DNA from: Lampris incognitus
Lineage: Eukaryota; Chordata; Actinopteri; Lampriformes; Lampridae
Length of the DNA stretch: 64,000 nt
Assembly: GCF_029633865.1 (NCBI RefSeq)
Contig: NC_079216.1
Location: forward strand, 17,724,005-17,788,004
Direction: 5' to 3'
Below, piece after piece: positions 1 through 11,167 of the stretch (position 1 is the stretch's first letter; every line of letters begins with the position of its first letter). The position numbers and the translations under genes are program-made. The notes beneath the pieces were generated by a model. That model had not been told where the DNA came from. It searched no databases and saw only the letters and a program-made list of their open reading frames with translations.

Positions 1-690
1 TTCTGAGTAGCCCCCGTTGGGAAGGGGGGGGCGGAGTTGATGGTGTTGGGAGACCAGAGCGAGCCTCTGAGGACTGCCTGCCAGAGCAGAGACTCGGGGC
101 TGACCCGGGGAATGGGATTACTCACGTGTCAAACCATTATGTTCTAGAAGACAGTGGCTTCAGTGGTTTTTAGATTCTCTCTTGGCCTTTCGATGAATCG
201 TTACTCGTTGAGATGATTTATGATTTTGAAGTTGATGGTGTTGGTGTGTTGATGTTATTCTTGACGTTCCAGTGTTGTTCACTCACCGCAAAAAGACTTA
301 TTTATCTAGGACAGTTATCTTGCTTTTATTGCTTTATTTCAAGCAATTGCTGATAACGTGTTGTCACCGCACTAGAAGATGTCGTCGCTTGTTTCAAGAA
401 AGTGCACTTAGTTTTCTGATAATCGTAATTGTTTCAATACATTTACTCTAAAAAAAAAAGAAAGATTATCTATTTTTTTGGGGGGGGTTGAATTTCTTGT
501 TTTGAGATTTCTTAGCCTGTTGAGGGAAAATTGCTTATAATAAGTCTTATCAGGAATCAGGAACAATGTATTGTCATTTCTTTCATGTACTTGCATACAC
601 AAAAGAAACGAAATGCCGTTTCCCCAGCTCGCAGCAGTGCGCCACAAAACACAAAAACACACATCCCAAATTTCCCAAAAACGACACCAC
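1..690. other. No gene recognised (window start)
   Basis: I see no exon, RNA gene or repeat family I can name here. There are short G runs near 25-33 and 480-487. The stretch could be itga11 intron 1 or upstream sequence. The signal-peptide exon of itga11 was looked for and not found. Confidence 0.5.
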
Positions 691-714
691 CAAAAACATA
701 CAAAAACAGAGAAC

Positions 715-1370
715 GAAGCAAAACAAAACAAACAAAACAAAACAAAACAAAACAAACTCAAACCAACAGTTAACAACGCAGTTCACTCAGTGCAACACAG
801 TCCAAAGATTCCACTGTCCAGGAGAAGGAACGCCAGCCAGGATGACTCGGAACTGCCGGTCTGCATGGGCTAGCAGTTAGCTTAGCCTGCCCCGCTTCCG
901 CATCCTGTCAGACCGCCAGGCAGGACCGTGGTCCCTGGGCCCACCGGACGCACCAGACCTCCCTCAGCTGATCCAACGCCAGCTCTCCCAGCCAGACACC
1001 TTCGACACCCCTCCCCGCACTCCACACGACAATACTAAAACACAGTCAACGCTAGGCGAGGCCGCCGCCAGACCACCCTTGGTGTTATCGAAACTGCCAG
1101 TCTGCATGGACTAGCAGTTAGCTTAGCCTGCCCCGCTTCCGCGTCCTGTCAGACCGCCCTCGGTGTTACCTCTTTGGGTACAGCTCCAGGCAGGGCCGTG
1201 GTCCCTGGGCCCACAGGTCGCAGCAGACCAAGCTCTCCCAGCCGGTCCAGCGCCAGCTCTCACAGCCATCAAACGAAGATAAAACAAACTTAGACACAGA
1301 CATGGACAAAAACATTGTGTAGACGGTACTGGGTTAGGCTGCCGCAAACGTAAGTTCGCGCCGCCATCTT
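715..1370. repeat. Unclassified interspersed repeat with internal duplication
   Basis: A block around CTGCATGGGCTAGCAGTTAG (about 860-905) recurs at about 1098-1150, so part of the unit is duplicated here. The same unit appears inverted at about 30720-31015, including the outer parts around 815-850 and 1260-1345. An A/C-rich tract (AAAAC)n lies at 715-757 next to it, and the other copy ends in a T/G-rich tract, which resembles a retroposon tail. The family is not one I can name. Confidence 0.6.
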
Positions 1371-1921
1371 CCCACACCGGAAATTGATTATAATCATGAA
1401 ACAAGCAATATCATCTATCAGTGGGGTAATAACTTTTACTAACACTGAGACTTAAAACAAGATAAAATACCTTGATAAATACATTTCTTTCGCAGTGTTG
1501 ATCCCGCTGAGTCGGGGGGGGGGGATCTCACAGAGATTGGACTTAAATCCACATGTTAACACTGAGGACGTACCTTATTCAAGCCAGGAAGCCAGGATCT
1601 ACAGGCATTGCTTCCACTCAGAACTGGGATAAACAATATTTTCCTGTCATCCTAGATGTTTTTGCAACCTGACTGGCATAAAAGTTGGATAGGGACTGCC
1701 ACATCAAAACAGTGAAGGTGAAAACGGACTTTACTGCCCTTCCATTTCGAATCCTTCCTTCTCCATAGTATTGTCATAGGTGATAAAGCCCCGAGCTCTG
1801 GCACTATACCTGCACATGGCCCTGACCATTCCACAGGTGTGCACGTGTTCATGACCAATATATGTAGAATTTCTTTTTATTCTGTTTAAATTCATTACGA
1901 TTGTTTAAGTAAACTTGTCTT
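1371..1921. other. No gene recognised
   Basis: Intronic or upstream single-copy-looking sequence with a short G run at 1515-1524. Nothing in either strand reads as an exon. Confidence 0.45.
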
Positions 1922-2250
1922 GGGGGTCCGGGTGGCGTGGCGGTCTATTCCGTTGCCTACCAACACGGGGATCGCTGGTTCGAATCCCCGTGTTACCTCC
2001 AGCTTGATCGGGCGTCCCTACAGAAACAATTGGCCGTGTCTGCGGGTGGGAAGCCGGATGTGGGGGTGTGTGCTGGTTGCTGCACTAGCGCCTCCTCTGG
2101 TCGGTCGGGGCGCCTGTTCAGGGGGGAGCGGGGTGGCGTGATCCTCCCACGCGCTACGCCCCCCTGGCGAAATTCCTCACTGTCACGTGAAAAGAAGCGG
2201 CTGGCGATTCCACATGTATCGGAGGAGACGTGGTAGTCTGCAGCCCTGCC
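1922..2250 (+). mobile_element. tRNA-derived SINE, family A, copy 1 (3' truncated)
   Basis: The head has a pol III box A-like region (GGTGGCGTGGCGGTCTATTCC) followed by a box B (GGTTCGAATCC near 1979-1989). The body contains the family-specific stretches GCTGCACTAGCGCCTCCTCT and GTGAAAAGAAGCGGCTGGCG. The normal tail (GGATACAATTGGGGAGAAAAAGGG in other copies) is missing because the copy runs into a TA microsatellite. The family occurs about ten times in this window. Confidence 0.8.
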
Positions 2251-2263
2251 AGGCCATCACAGG

Positions 2264-2264
2264 G

Positions 2265-2349
<85 letters not shown>
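2264..2349. repeat. (TA)n microsatellite
   Basis: About 43 uninterrupted TA units separate two different SINE pieces. Confidence 0.97.
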
Positions 2350-2350
<1 letters not shown>

Positions 2351-2351
<1 letters not shown>

Positions 2352-2712
2352 TCCTTGGTTCGAGCCCTGGGGAGTCCAGACTTGGTGGGTCATCCCGGGT
2401 CGTCCTCTGTGTGGAGTTTGCATGTTCTCCCCGTGTCTGCGTGGGTTTCCTCCGGCGGCTCCAGTTTCCTCCCACAGTCCAAAGACATGTAGGTCAGGTG
2501 AATTGGCCATACTAAATTGTCCCTAGGTATGAATGTATGTGTGTGTGTGTGTGTGTGTGTGGGGGGGGGGGGGGGCTGTGATGGCCTGGTGGCCTATCCA
2601 GGGTGTCTCCCCGCCTGCCGACCAGTGACTGCTGGAATGGGCTCCATCATCCCCGCGGCCCCGAGAACAGGATAAGCGGTTCATCTAATGGATGGGTGGA
2701 TGGATAATACAT
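2351..2712 (+). mobile_element. tRNA-derived SINE, family B, copy 1 (5' truncated)
   Basis: Begins at the box B-like GGTTCGAGCCC and continues with the strongly conserved GTGTGGAGTTTGCATGTTCT and CCCACAGTCCAAAGACATG segments. It contains a GT microsatellite plus G run (2535-2574) and ends in the GGATAAGCGGTT...(ATGG)n tail. Full copies elsewhere in the window begin with a tRNA-like head. The central block resembles the widespread vertebrate V-SINE-type domain; that family name is my recollection. Confidence 0.75.
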
Positions 2713-2767
2713 ATAATATATTATATATTATATAAGAATGTGATTATTTTTGTTTGTTTGTTGATTT

Positions 2768-3146
2768 CCCCCCTTTTTCCTCCCCAATTGTATCGGCCAA
2801 TTACCCCATTCTCCCGAGCCGTCGGGGTCAATGCTCCACCCCCTCTGCCGATCCGGGGAGGGCTGCAGACTACCACATGCCTCCTCTGATACATGTGGAG
2901 TCGCCAGCCGCTTCTTTTCACCTGACAGTGAGGAGTTTCACCAGGGGGACGGAGCGTGTGGGAGGATCACGCTATTCCCCCCAGTTCCCCCTCACCCCCT
3001 GAATAGGCGCCCCGACCAACCAGGACACATACCCACATCCGGCTTCCCACCCCAGTTGTGCCTGTAGAGACGCCCGACCAAGCCGGAGGTAACATGGGGA
3101 TTCGGACCAGAGATAACTGTGTTGGTAGGCAATGGAATAGACCCTA
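2768..3146 (-). mobile_element. tRNA-derived SINE, family A, copy 2
   Basis: Full-length inverted copy: the tail (CCTTTTTCCTCCCCAATTGTATC on the + strand) is at the left and the tRNA-like head (TTGGTAGGCAATGGAATAGACC) at the right. Its box B is decayed. This is the only family A copy of ten on the - strand. Confidence 0.8.
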
Positions 3147-4480
3147 AAATATGTAAAAAAAATTGATATTTAATCACACCCAGATGACCCCCAAACCACC
3201 CAGATAGCAATTTTTTTTCTTTTCTGGAATGGGTCTTTAATAAATAAAAAACATTCTCCCAGTTGCGGCCACTAGAGGAAGTAATGTGCACAGTGACTGA
3301 CGACCCAACCAAACAAAATAAACAGATCTCAGCGTTAACCACAGCACACTTTTACCGACACGCCAGAATAACTTTTGACAGACTTCAGTGTGTGTGACTT
3401 TCGACCTGTGATCCCTTTTATGGTGAGCAGCCGTCATACCGACTCTGGTTATTGTCGGGGCCAGACTGCACTGAGTGATGTTGTGCCAGAACTGTCTGTC
3501 TGTCTGCTGGCCTGATGTTGGAGGAAGTGACAGAGACTGAGTTTGGCTGCCTGTCTGCACAGCAGCCTGTCAGCCTGGCTTGACAACGTCACAGCTGCAG
3601 TTATCAACTAAATAACTCCCATCTTTGACCTGATTAGCTCGAGCTTTACTTTGCCGTGTCTTATTTGAAACCACTTTATGAAAACAGAACAAACCTTGTT
3701 TCATCTCCATCTCCATTCTTGCGGTAGCTACGTCAATCTGCCTTTGATTATATAAGCAGCTACCAAACATCTGGAAAATTGTTGGATTATGACAACAAAA
3801 AAGGAAAAAGAAAGCAAGACATAACAAATCCACAGGAAAAAAAATACCAAAAATATTTTATTCATGCCAGGGAATATCATCCCAATCGTCCTCCAACAGT
3901 CCTATGGCAGGAAAAGAAGACAGTGGCTTTGACAGAGTGGCTCAGTCTGTAGGATCCAGGCCATGGCTGTCTGCAGGTCTGATGTCTGTGTTGGACCTCC
4001 ACCACGTATCTCAAATCTGCCAAGTCTTCCCCGCCAGCGCCAATAAATTGACCTCCCTAGCTCTGCTCAGAGACAGATTCCTCTCACCCATGAGCAAACA
4101 AACAAAACCTCAGGGCAGAGGCAGTTTATTTGTCATTCACCTCTTTTCCATTATTTTCTTGCCCTTGGCAGCCATATTTGTCACTGTCTCCATCAATAGC
4201 ACACAAAGCCTGACAGCCAGGTCTTCTCACCAACCTTGGTGAAAAGGTGGGTGGCAACACGTAACGTAAACATTTTTATACTCCGATTCCTCAGTCTTCT
4301 CTAGTTTATGGTGCACCCCTGGACATAGCTTGCTCAAAGCAATTCATGCAATTTACACCTTGAGTCAAGAGGAATTGGACTGTGGACCCTATGATTAAAT
4401 AATGCATCTCTGCGAAGCTTGGTTTCTATTCTTTACTTCAATAAACCCAAAAGTCATATTATAGTGGAGTAATAATACTG
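3147..4480. other. No gene recognised
   Basis: About 1.3 kb of sequence in which I recognise no exon, transposon terminus or RNA gene. Several short open frames exist but show no conserved motif. Confidence 0.45.
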
Positions 4481-4490
4481 TGCTGTTCTT

Positions 4491-4742
<252 letters not shown>

Positions 4743-5102
4743 TTAGGGTTTCCACGCATCCCTGAAAACCTGGAAAACCCAGAAATGTATAGTCAAGTCA
4801 AGTCAAGGCAATTCTATGTGCTATGTGTATAGCCTAATATCACAAATTACAAATTTGCCTCAGGGGGCTTTACTGCAATACAACATCATATTCTTAGACC
4901 ATCACATCAGATAAGGAACAACTCTCTAAAAAAAAACCTTTAACAGGGAGAAAAATTAGGAAGAAACCTCAGAGAGAGCAACAGAGGAGGGATCTCTCTC
5001 CCAAGACGGACAGATCTGCAGTGGATGTAGTGTGTACAGAATAAAACCCAATTTATAGAATACAACATCTAAAGAGGGTAAGAGAATTATAACAGAGTTA
5101 GA

Positions 5103-5530
5103 AGATATATGAAGAATACGATGAGGAGGATGCCAAGTAGTGTCCAGATGCCACTGGAACAGCCTATGACCTGAACCATGTGACCACCATCACCATGTAG
5201 ACCTGGCAGGAGGACAGACTACACATGCACACAGGGCAGACTCACCTCACACCATTCACACACATGGGAGATGAGACAAGAAAAGACATTAATCACACAT
5301 TGAGGAGAGTGAAGGATACAACATTGAAACAGGATAACAAAATTATATGGACTTATATGTATATAAAGAATGTAATGAGGAGAATGCCAAGAAGCGTTCA
5401 GGTGGTGACCAACATCACCATGGAGACCTGGGAGGAGGACAGACTACACGTGCACATGGGAGAGACTCACATCACACCATTCACATACAAGGGAGAAGAG
5501 ACAGGAGAAGACATCATGTGAGAGAAGAGA
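5103..5530. repeat. Imperfect tandem duplication in the LINE 3' UTR
   Basis: The segment with ATGAGGAGGATGCCAAG...GGAGGACAGACTACACATGCACA (about 5115-5285) is repeated in diverged form at about 5360-5525 (ATGAGGAGAATGCCAAG...GGAGGACAGACTACACGTGCACA). Confidence 0.7.
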
Positions 5531-5859
5531 ACAGGTTGCAATAGTTGGTAATCTATACGCTATAATCTCATCAACAGAACAGTGCTTGGTAAATTCACTG
5601 AGACAGAAACCAACCCACCATGCAGTACAGGTCGTGAAGTACTCAATTTAAGGCAACTAATTGAAGGTTAAGGCAAAAAGATAAGTTTTAAGTTTGGATT
5701 TAAAGGACTTAACAGACTTTGATTGTCTGACCGCAGCAGGCAGGTCATTCCACAAGAACGGGGCCCAATAGGAAAAGGCCCTGCCACCAGCTGATTTCTA
5801 TTTAACTTTGGGTACACACAGGAACCCTGTATTTTGAGAGCAGAGCTTGAGATGGAATA

Positions 5860-7150
5860 TTATGGTTTAAGGGGCTCAGACAGGTATGATGGGGCAAGCC
5901 CATATAGGATTTTATAAGTCAGCAGAAGCACCTTGAAGTCTGATCTAATATGGATAGGAAGCCAATGAAGACAGACAAGAATTGGTATAATATGGTCAAA
6001 TTTTGTAGTTTTAGTTAGGATTCTAGCTGCACCATTTTGAACCATCTGAAGACTTTTAGTACAATGTGGCAGACCTGAAAACAAAACATTACAGTAATCG
6101 CATCTGGATGAAACAAATGCATGTCTTAGAGTCTCTGTGTCGGCTATAGACAGGAAAGACCAAATTTTAGCTATGCTACATCAGTAAAAAAGCCAGTCTT
6201 GGTGATTTATTTAGTGTGTTTATCAAGCCTCTGCATTAATAACTTGAGTACGATCATTAGCCCTTATAGGAACATACACCTGAGTATCATCCATATAGCA
6301 ATGGAAATTTATTCCATGACTGCGTACAATTTGGCCAAGGGGTAAAATCTAAAGAGAGAAAAGTGGAGGGCTAAGAACTGAGCCCTGCTGTATGCCATAT
6401 CTAACCACAGAGAAATGTGATGTCATATTATAGCAGACACACTGTGTTCTTCCAGATAAATCGGATTTAAGCCAAGAGAGAGCTAAGCCAGAGACACCAA
6501 AATTACGATTAATTCTGTCTAATGGTATACAGTGATAAATTGTGTCAAAGGCTGCACTGAGGTCCAGTAGTAGAAGCACAGAGTTGGAATCAGAGTCCAT
6601 AGCTAGTAGAAGATCGTTCATCACTCTGGTCAGAGCGGTTTCAGTGGAGTGATGGGCCCTGAAAGCCGATTGAAAAGGTTCATATAGATAGTTTTCTTAC
6701 ATATGGGCCGAAGGTAGTTGATACACAACTCTCTCTAGTACTTTAGAAAAGAATGGAAGATTAGAGACTGAGCGATAGTTATTAAGAGATCCTGGATTGA
6801 GGTATGGTTTCTTAAGTAGAGGTTTGACCACAGCTGCTGGGACAATGCCAGTAGTAAGTGATAAATTAACAGTGTCTAGCATCGTAGGTCCCAGGAAAGA
6901 CCAGAGGTCTTTAAAAAGTTTTGCTGGTAAAGGGTCAAGTAGGCAAGTAGTTGGTTTAGATGCTGACATGAGTTTAGCCAAAGTATTAAGAGAGATAGTC
7001 TCAAAAGCTGAATTAACATCAGTGACTCATTGTACAGATATGAATTTGTTAAGACAGGATTTGCAGGAGTAGTTGGAGTTGAAGAACTAATTTTGTTTAT
7101 GATTTCATCAACCTTGTTGCAAAAAAAGTCCAGAAACTCATGGGCCATGA
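5860..7150 (-). pseudogene. L2-type LINE reverse transcriptase, broken
   Basis: Successive - strand fragments cover the RT domain. They include LNNYRSVSNLPFFSKVLERV (about 6790-6730), LLLLDLSAAFDTI (about 6560), QGSVLSP (about 6385), the catalytic CYMDDTQVYV (about 6300-6270) and the thumb/C-terminal LHWLPIHIRSDFKVLLLTYK (about 5970-5910). Stops and frame changes separate the pieces, so no protein can be made. It would have copied its own RNA at a nicked target site. Confidence 0.8.
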
Positions 7151-7413
7151 ATGGTCAGCAGCTAATAAATGGCTGCGTTTTAGTAAATTTAGCTACAGTG
7201 TCAAAGAGAAGTATGGGATTAAGTTTACTATTGATTAAGTGGGAGAGATACGCTGCTTTCACAGCAGAAAAAGCATGCTTGTATTTCAATTAACAGTCAT
7301 GCCAAGATAGGTAAAAACTTCCAGTTTTGATTTTCGCCATTTACATTCCAGTCTCCTGTGGGTCCATTAAGAGCATGTGTCTCATCATTAAACCAGGGTG
7401 TAGGCCTCTTTAG

Positions 7414-8457
7414 TCACCTAGCTCTGGTAGTGAGAGGTGCAACTGAGTCGAGGTGAGTAGAGAGGGCCACATTTAAGTCACTAATGAGATTTTCAACAGA
7501 GTCTGTCTCTACAATGAAAGGAGCCAAGACTTCAGGCGGTTGCTGGCCAAATGCAGCTACAGTGGAGGGACCAATGTGGCGAGTGGCAATTACATCTGTG
7601 CCGACATTAACAGGACAGGCCAGTGATACTTCAAATTTAATGAGAAAATCATCTGACATAGCAGATGTGGTTGGCAAGACGTTTAGATCAGAAATAGCTA
7701 TCCTTTTAGATAAAACCAAATCAAGGGTGTAACCACTGCAATGAGTCAACTCTGAGTGAACCCAAAAGTATCAACAAGAGCCAGAAAGGCTTTACTTGGA
7801 GGATCACCAGTCTTATTCACATGAATATTGAAATTGCCAAGAATTGGAATCTCATCAGAATGAGTAACAAGACCTGAGATAAATTCTCCAAATTCTTCAA
7901 GAAAGACTGAGTAAGGGCCAGGAGGCTGATACAAGTATCAAAATGTGGACTGAGCAGAGTCTATTCGTGGCTGAAGGAGATGGACTTAGAATAAGAGCCT
8001 CAAAAGATTCGAACTTAGTTTCAAGTTTAGAAAAATTGAAAATAGGCTTAAATATTAAGGCGACACCCCCACATTGTTTATTTGCCCAAGCTACATAAGC
8101 ATAAGTATAGTGATGTGGGGAAGCTTCATTTAAAGGAACGAAAATATTTGGTTTCAGCCACGTTTCACATAATCTAATCATATCAAAACTATGTTCAACA
8201 ATCATTTCATTTATTAGTAAGGCTTCGGTAGGGTAGACAGTGATGATATTTATGAAACCAAATTGAAGTGTCTTGTTGAAGGGATCAGTAGTAGGGAGAA
8301 CTTTAGAGCTACCACTAGATGGAGCATTAATTGTAATTAGACACCTTGCATTATTAGTTGACAATTTTGAAGATCTACGCTTTGCACGATGTATGATCAC
8401 ACCTTTGATAACATAAGATGTTTGATTCTGTAGTTTATTAGGTGCTTCATTGCACAT
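7414..8457 (-). pseudogene. L2-type LINE apurinic endonuclease, broken
   Basis: The N-terminal part (8457-7900) carries the catalytic glutamate in CETWLKPN. The later parts show ILGNFNIHVN (about 7845) and TTSAMSDDFLI (about 7660). In active L2/CR1 endonucleases these are GDFN and SDH, so the Asp (to Asn) and His (to Asp) catalytic positions are both changed here. Frames are also broken between pieces. Confidence 0.75.
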
Positions 8458-8726
8458 TTCACTACCACCAGTGGTAGGAATTTTAGATTATTATTATTCA
8501 CGCATTTAGGAGAGGAGAGCTTGGGAGCAATACAGCAGGGAAGGAAGACAGTCTCTATGACCAAGCTGTCAGTCTGATCTATACTATGAGAAATTCCCTA
8601 ACTAGACATATTAACTAAACTAGTTGACTCCACATTCACACTAGATTTAAACCTTGCAGGCTCTCTTATCACATGCAGCCTGCTGAATGATAAGGCCCTA
8701 GTGTAAAACTAAACGTAAACAGCAAT

Positions 8727-9390
8727 CTATATTGCTAGACAAAAGAGCGGCGCTATCCCCATTAGGGGAAATGCATCTGCTTTCAGCAGGTAAGGGCAGC
8801 CCCAGAAAGAAGGCCAGTTATCAACAAAGCCGAATCCCTGTTTATTGTAGTAACGAGCCAGCCAGCGGGCATTGAGGTGAGCCAACCAGAGGTCCATTGA
8901 GGTAAGCCTGCTGTATCTCATCATTACCCATCACGGGTAAGGGACCAGAGACAATTAAATTGATGCTGACACATCTTTGTAGCAAACTCGAGCATCCTGG
9001 CTAGGCTGGCTTTTGATTGCTTCATCCTAGCATTATTGGTGCCGACATGAATAACAATATTGCTGAAAGTAGTGGGTCTGTGTGCCTGGATTCCCTGATT
9101 CTCCCTCCGTGATGCCTGCACCCTAAGATTAGCCTATCCTCTGTGTCGGAGACTCTGGCCCTGCGTAAACATTGAACCAAGGCTGGCGAAGCTACTCCAA
9201 TATTTCGGGTAATGGAGTCACTAGCGTGCGTTGCTTTACTCGGTCGACAGGAGCGGGTGAGGGGCGAAAACCAGTTTGCAGTCGGGAGAGGTGACTGCAG
9301 GTCTACCAGGCTACACGACCGGTGGTTTGCGCTTGCGAGCCTGCCCACGCCGGCAAACAGAGACTGTATCTGCCGATGAGGCTGAGCTAT
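8727..9390 (-). pseudogene. LINE ORF1 with SGNH-esterase-like domain, broken
   Basis: The motif IVIHVGTNNAR (about 9058-9026) matches the HxGTND block of SGNH/GDSL-type esterases that occur in ORF1 of CR1/L2-like elements. A second piece (8924-8727) with FVDNWPSFWG and LLKADAFPLMG fits the following block. Further upstream, VRELEQLPSA (about 9620-9590) suggests the usual coiled-coil part. Stops break the frame. Confidence 0.6.
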
Positions 9391-9399
9391 TGCTAATGT

Positions 9400-9495
9400 A
9401 TTTTTTTGCCCGGTGCGGGATTCGTACGGGGTGTACTGCGCCACAAGGCGACATCACTAACCGCTCGACTAAAAGGTCAGACCCGTTAGCTAGGG
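9400..9495 (-). mobile_element. tRNA-like retroposon inserted in LINE ORF1
   Basis: On the - strand the unit carries a box A-like TAGTCGAGCGGTTAGTG, a box B-like GTACGAATCCCGC and ends in a short A run (+ strand 9401-9407 T7). It is flanked by the 8-base direct repeat GCTAATGT (9392-9399 and 9496-9503), consistent with retroposition. A related, diverged head is present at about 56100-56225. It does not fold convincingly into a functional tRNA by eye. Confidence 0.6.
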
Positions 9496-9637
9496 GCTAA
9501 TGTGTCTTATTACTAGTTTACACTAATAATAGTAGGTCAGGCCCAGAACTATCTGGAGTGCCCATCACGTCTTAAGTAAGCCTAGCTGAAGGAAGCTGCT
9601 CTAACTCACGGACACGTTTCTCTGGTAGATACAACCA

Positions 9638-9984
9638 GTGGCGCCCCCAGACATTTTTCATAGGGGTGGCCAAATGGGGCCACTGAAAATCTTGGGGTGG
9701 CACACCAAAACCAAAAGCCATGACTGAATTTCAGAAATTCGATGATGCTGTTGTACTATACTGTATAGGCTAGTTGAAAACTGTCAACATGAGAGTTAAG
9801 AAAAATATACATTATCGATTTAAATGAACAGCACCTAATGTAAAATATCAGATAGATGCATATTATGCATAATCAGAAGCATATTCTGCATATGCGACTC
9901 GTGGCTGGGGGGGCCAGTGGGGGGGCCAGCGATAGTATCAGGTTGGCCGTGGCCACCGCTGGCCACCCCTTGGGGGCGCCACTG
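9638..9984. mobile_element. hAT-like MITE
   Basis: A 347-bp non-coding element with terminal inverted repeats CAGTGGCGCCCCCA / TGGGGGCGCCACTG. It is flanked by a perfect 8-bp target duplication GATACAAC (9630-9637 and 9985-9992). CAGTGGCG-type ends and an 8-bp duplication are typical of hAT elements. It has no transposase. Confidence 0.85.
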
Positions 9985-10093
9985 GATACAACCTGTCTGT
10001 AACTGCAGAACAGTCACATGCCATCGAGGCTGCTTTGACTGCAAATGCAACAGAGCTAACTGCTAAGCAAGGCTAAGCTCGAAGCTAGTAAAC

Positions 10094-10134
10094 CGACTCT
10101 TATGTTCGTGCCCCCCCCACGAACATAAGAGTCG
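10094..10134. repeat. Perfect 17-bp inverted repeat with C7 loop
   Basis: Arms CGACTCTTATGTTCGTG (10094-10110) and its exact reverse complement (10118-10134) surround seven C residues. Confidence 0.9.
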
Positions 10135-10300
10135 TTAGAAAAAGAAAACTAGTGAATCTAGCGATAAATGAACTAAGCATGGCAAATAGTGAAATCAGTA
10201 GAAAAAATTAAGAGGATAGAGTAGAATATAGCGGAAAAGCGATAGTAAGTGAATAAACAGCGGCTGTCAATCTCACAAAGCCGAATATCACGAAGACGGA

Positions 10301-11165
10301 AGCTGGAGGTTGGTAGGAAAGATGAGCATTTACCAGCCTAGGCTAGAATTGTCTTCCAGCCATGGAAATGATCAAATTAATCAAATATCCTGGGAATATT
10401 ATTTATGCTGTGGAAAATTGTTAACTAAGGCTATAAAATCATATTTGTGCCTCCTTGGATGGTATATTTTCACAGCTGAGATTGCACATCAGTGCTTGAA
10501 TTTTGGGTGGTATGTTCAATGTGCAGCTAAAAGTTTGATAGTCCATTTCACAGTCCACTGTTGAGGCTTCCACTGATAGTTAATACAATATAATATGACC
10601 TTCTGTGAACAAGAAATGGTATAAATTAGTATCCAAGCAAAGGTACGGGAAAATTATTTCTTAAAAGGAATGGAAGCTCTGTGTCTGTCTGTCTGTCTGT
10701 CTGTCTCAGCCCTTCTTCTAGAGCAGTCAAGCCTGCCAGATTTCTATCAGTCCTCTGAGAAAATGATCCAAGTTTACACCCCCCCCCACTATAAATTCAG
10801 AGGCAAGACAAGGAAATAGTCAGAGGCACCAGGTCAAAGGTCAGGTCCAAGGCTCATACTACCATTTCATTTTCCCTGTTCTCTGTCATAGGAAAAATTC
10901 TCCTTTATCTCATCATTAGAACGCAGGGTCAGCTTCAGAACAGAACCCCTGGAGCTGGTAAAAATTCAAAGTCTTGCTCTATGGGTGCTTAAATTTGAAG
11001 ATGCAGTGCAAAGGATCTCTCTCTGTCAACTTCCAAGCCAGTTATTCAGACTGAGATGACTGATTGTGTCTACAGCAGACAAAAAAACCCAATCCAAATA
11101 ATGAGGATGTGTTATGTTCTACTTGTTCACCGGGCTCAGGGCTGTCCTGAGAGCACATGATGTGG
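10301..11165. other. No gene recognised
   Basis: Intron 1 or upstream sequence. A short (TCTG)n run lies at about 10682-10706. No exon or transposon end was recognised. Confidence 0.45.
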
Positions 11166-11167
11166 TA

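Larger units (their letters stand above)
4789..10300 (-). mobile_element. Decayed L2-type LINE (antisense in itga11 intron 1)
   Basis: Read on the - strand, the order is an ORF1 remnant (about 10060-8730), an endonuclease (8460-7420), a reverse transcriptase (7150-5860) and a long 3' UTR (5850-4789). The 3' UTR ends in a fish-repeat motif that reads AGTCAAGTCAAGTCAAGG on the + strand. Reading frames are broken many times. A hAT-like MITE (9638-9984) and a tRNA-like retroposon (9400-9495) are inserted in its 5' part. The L2 assignment rests on motifs such as LDLSAAFDTI, CYMDDTQVYV and LHWLPIHIRSDFKVLLLTYK. The outer 5' boundary is approximate. Confidence 0.75.

Noticed and set aside
2831..3067. 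Open frames in SINE family A copies (for example 18319-17804, 23474-23022, 49604-49302)
   Set aside because: The same peptides recur at every SINE copy and derive from its GC-rich body.
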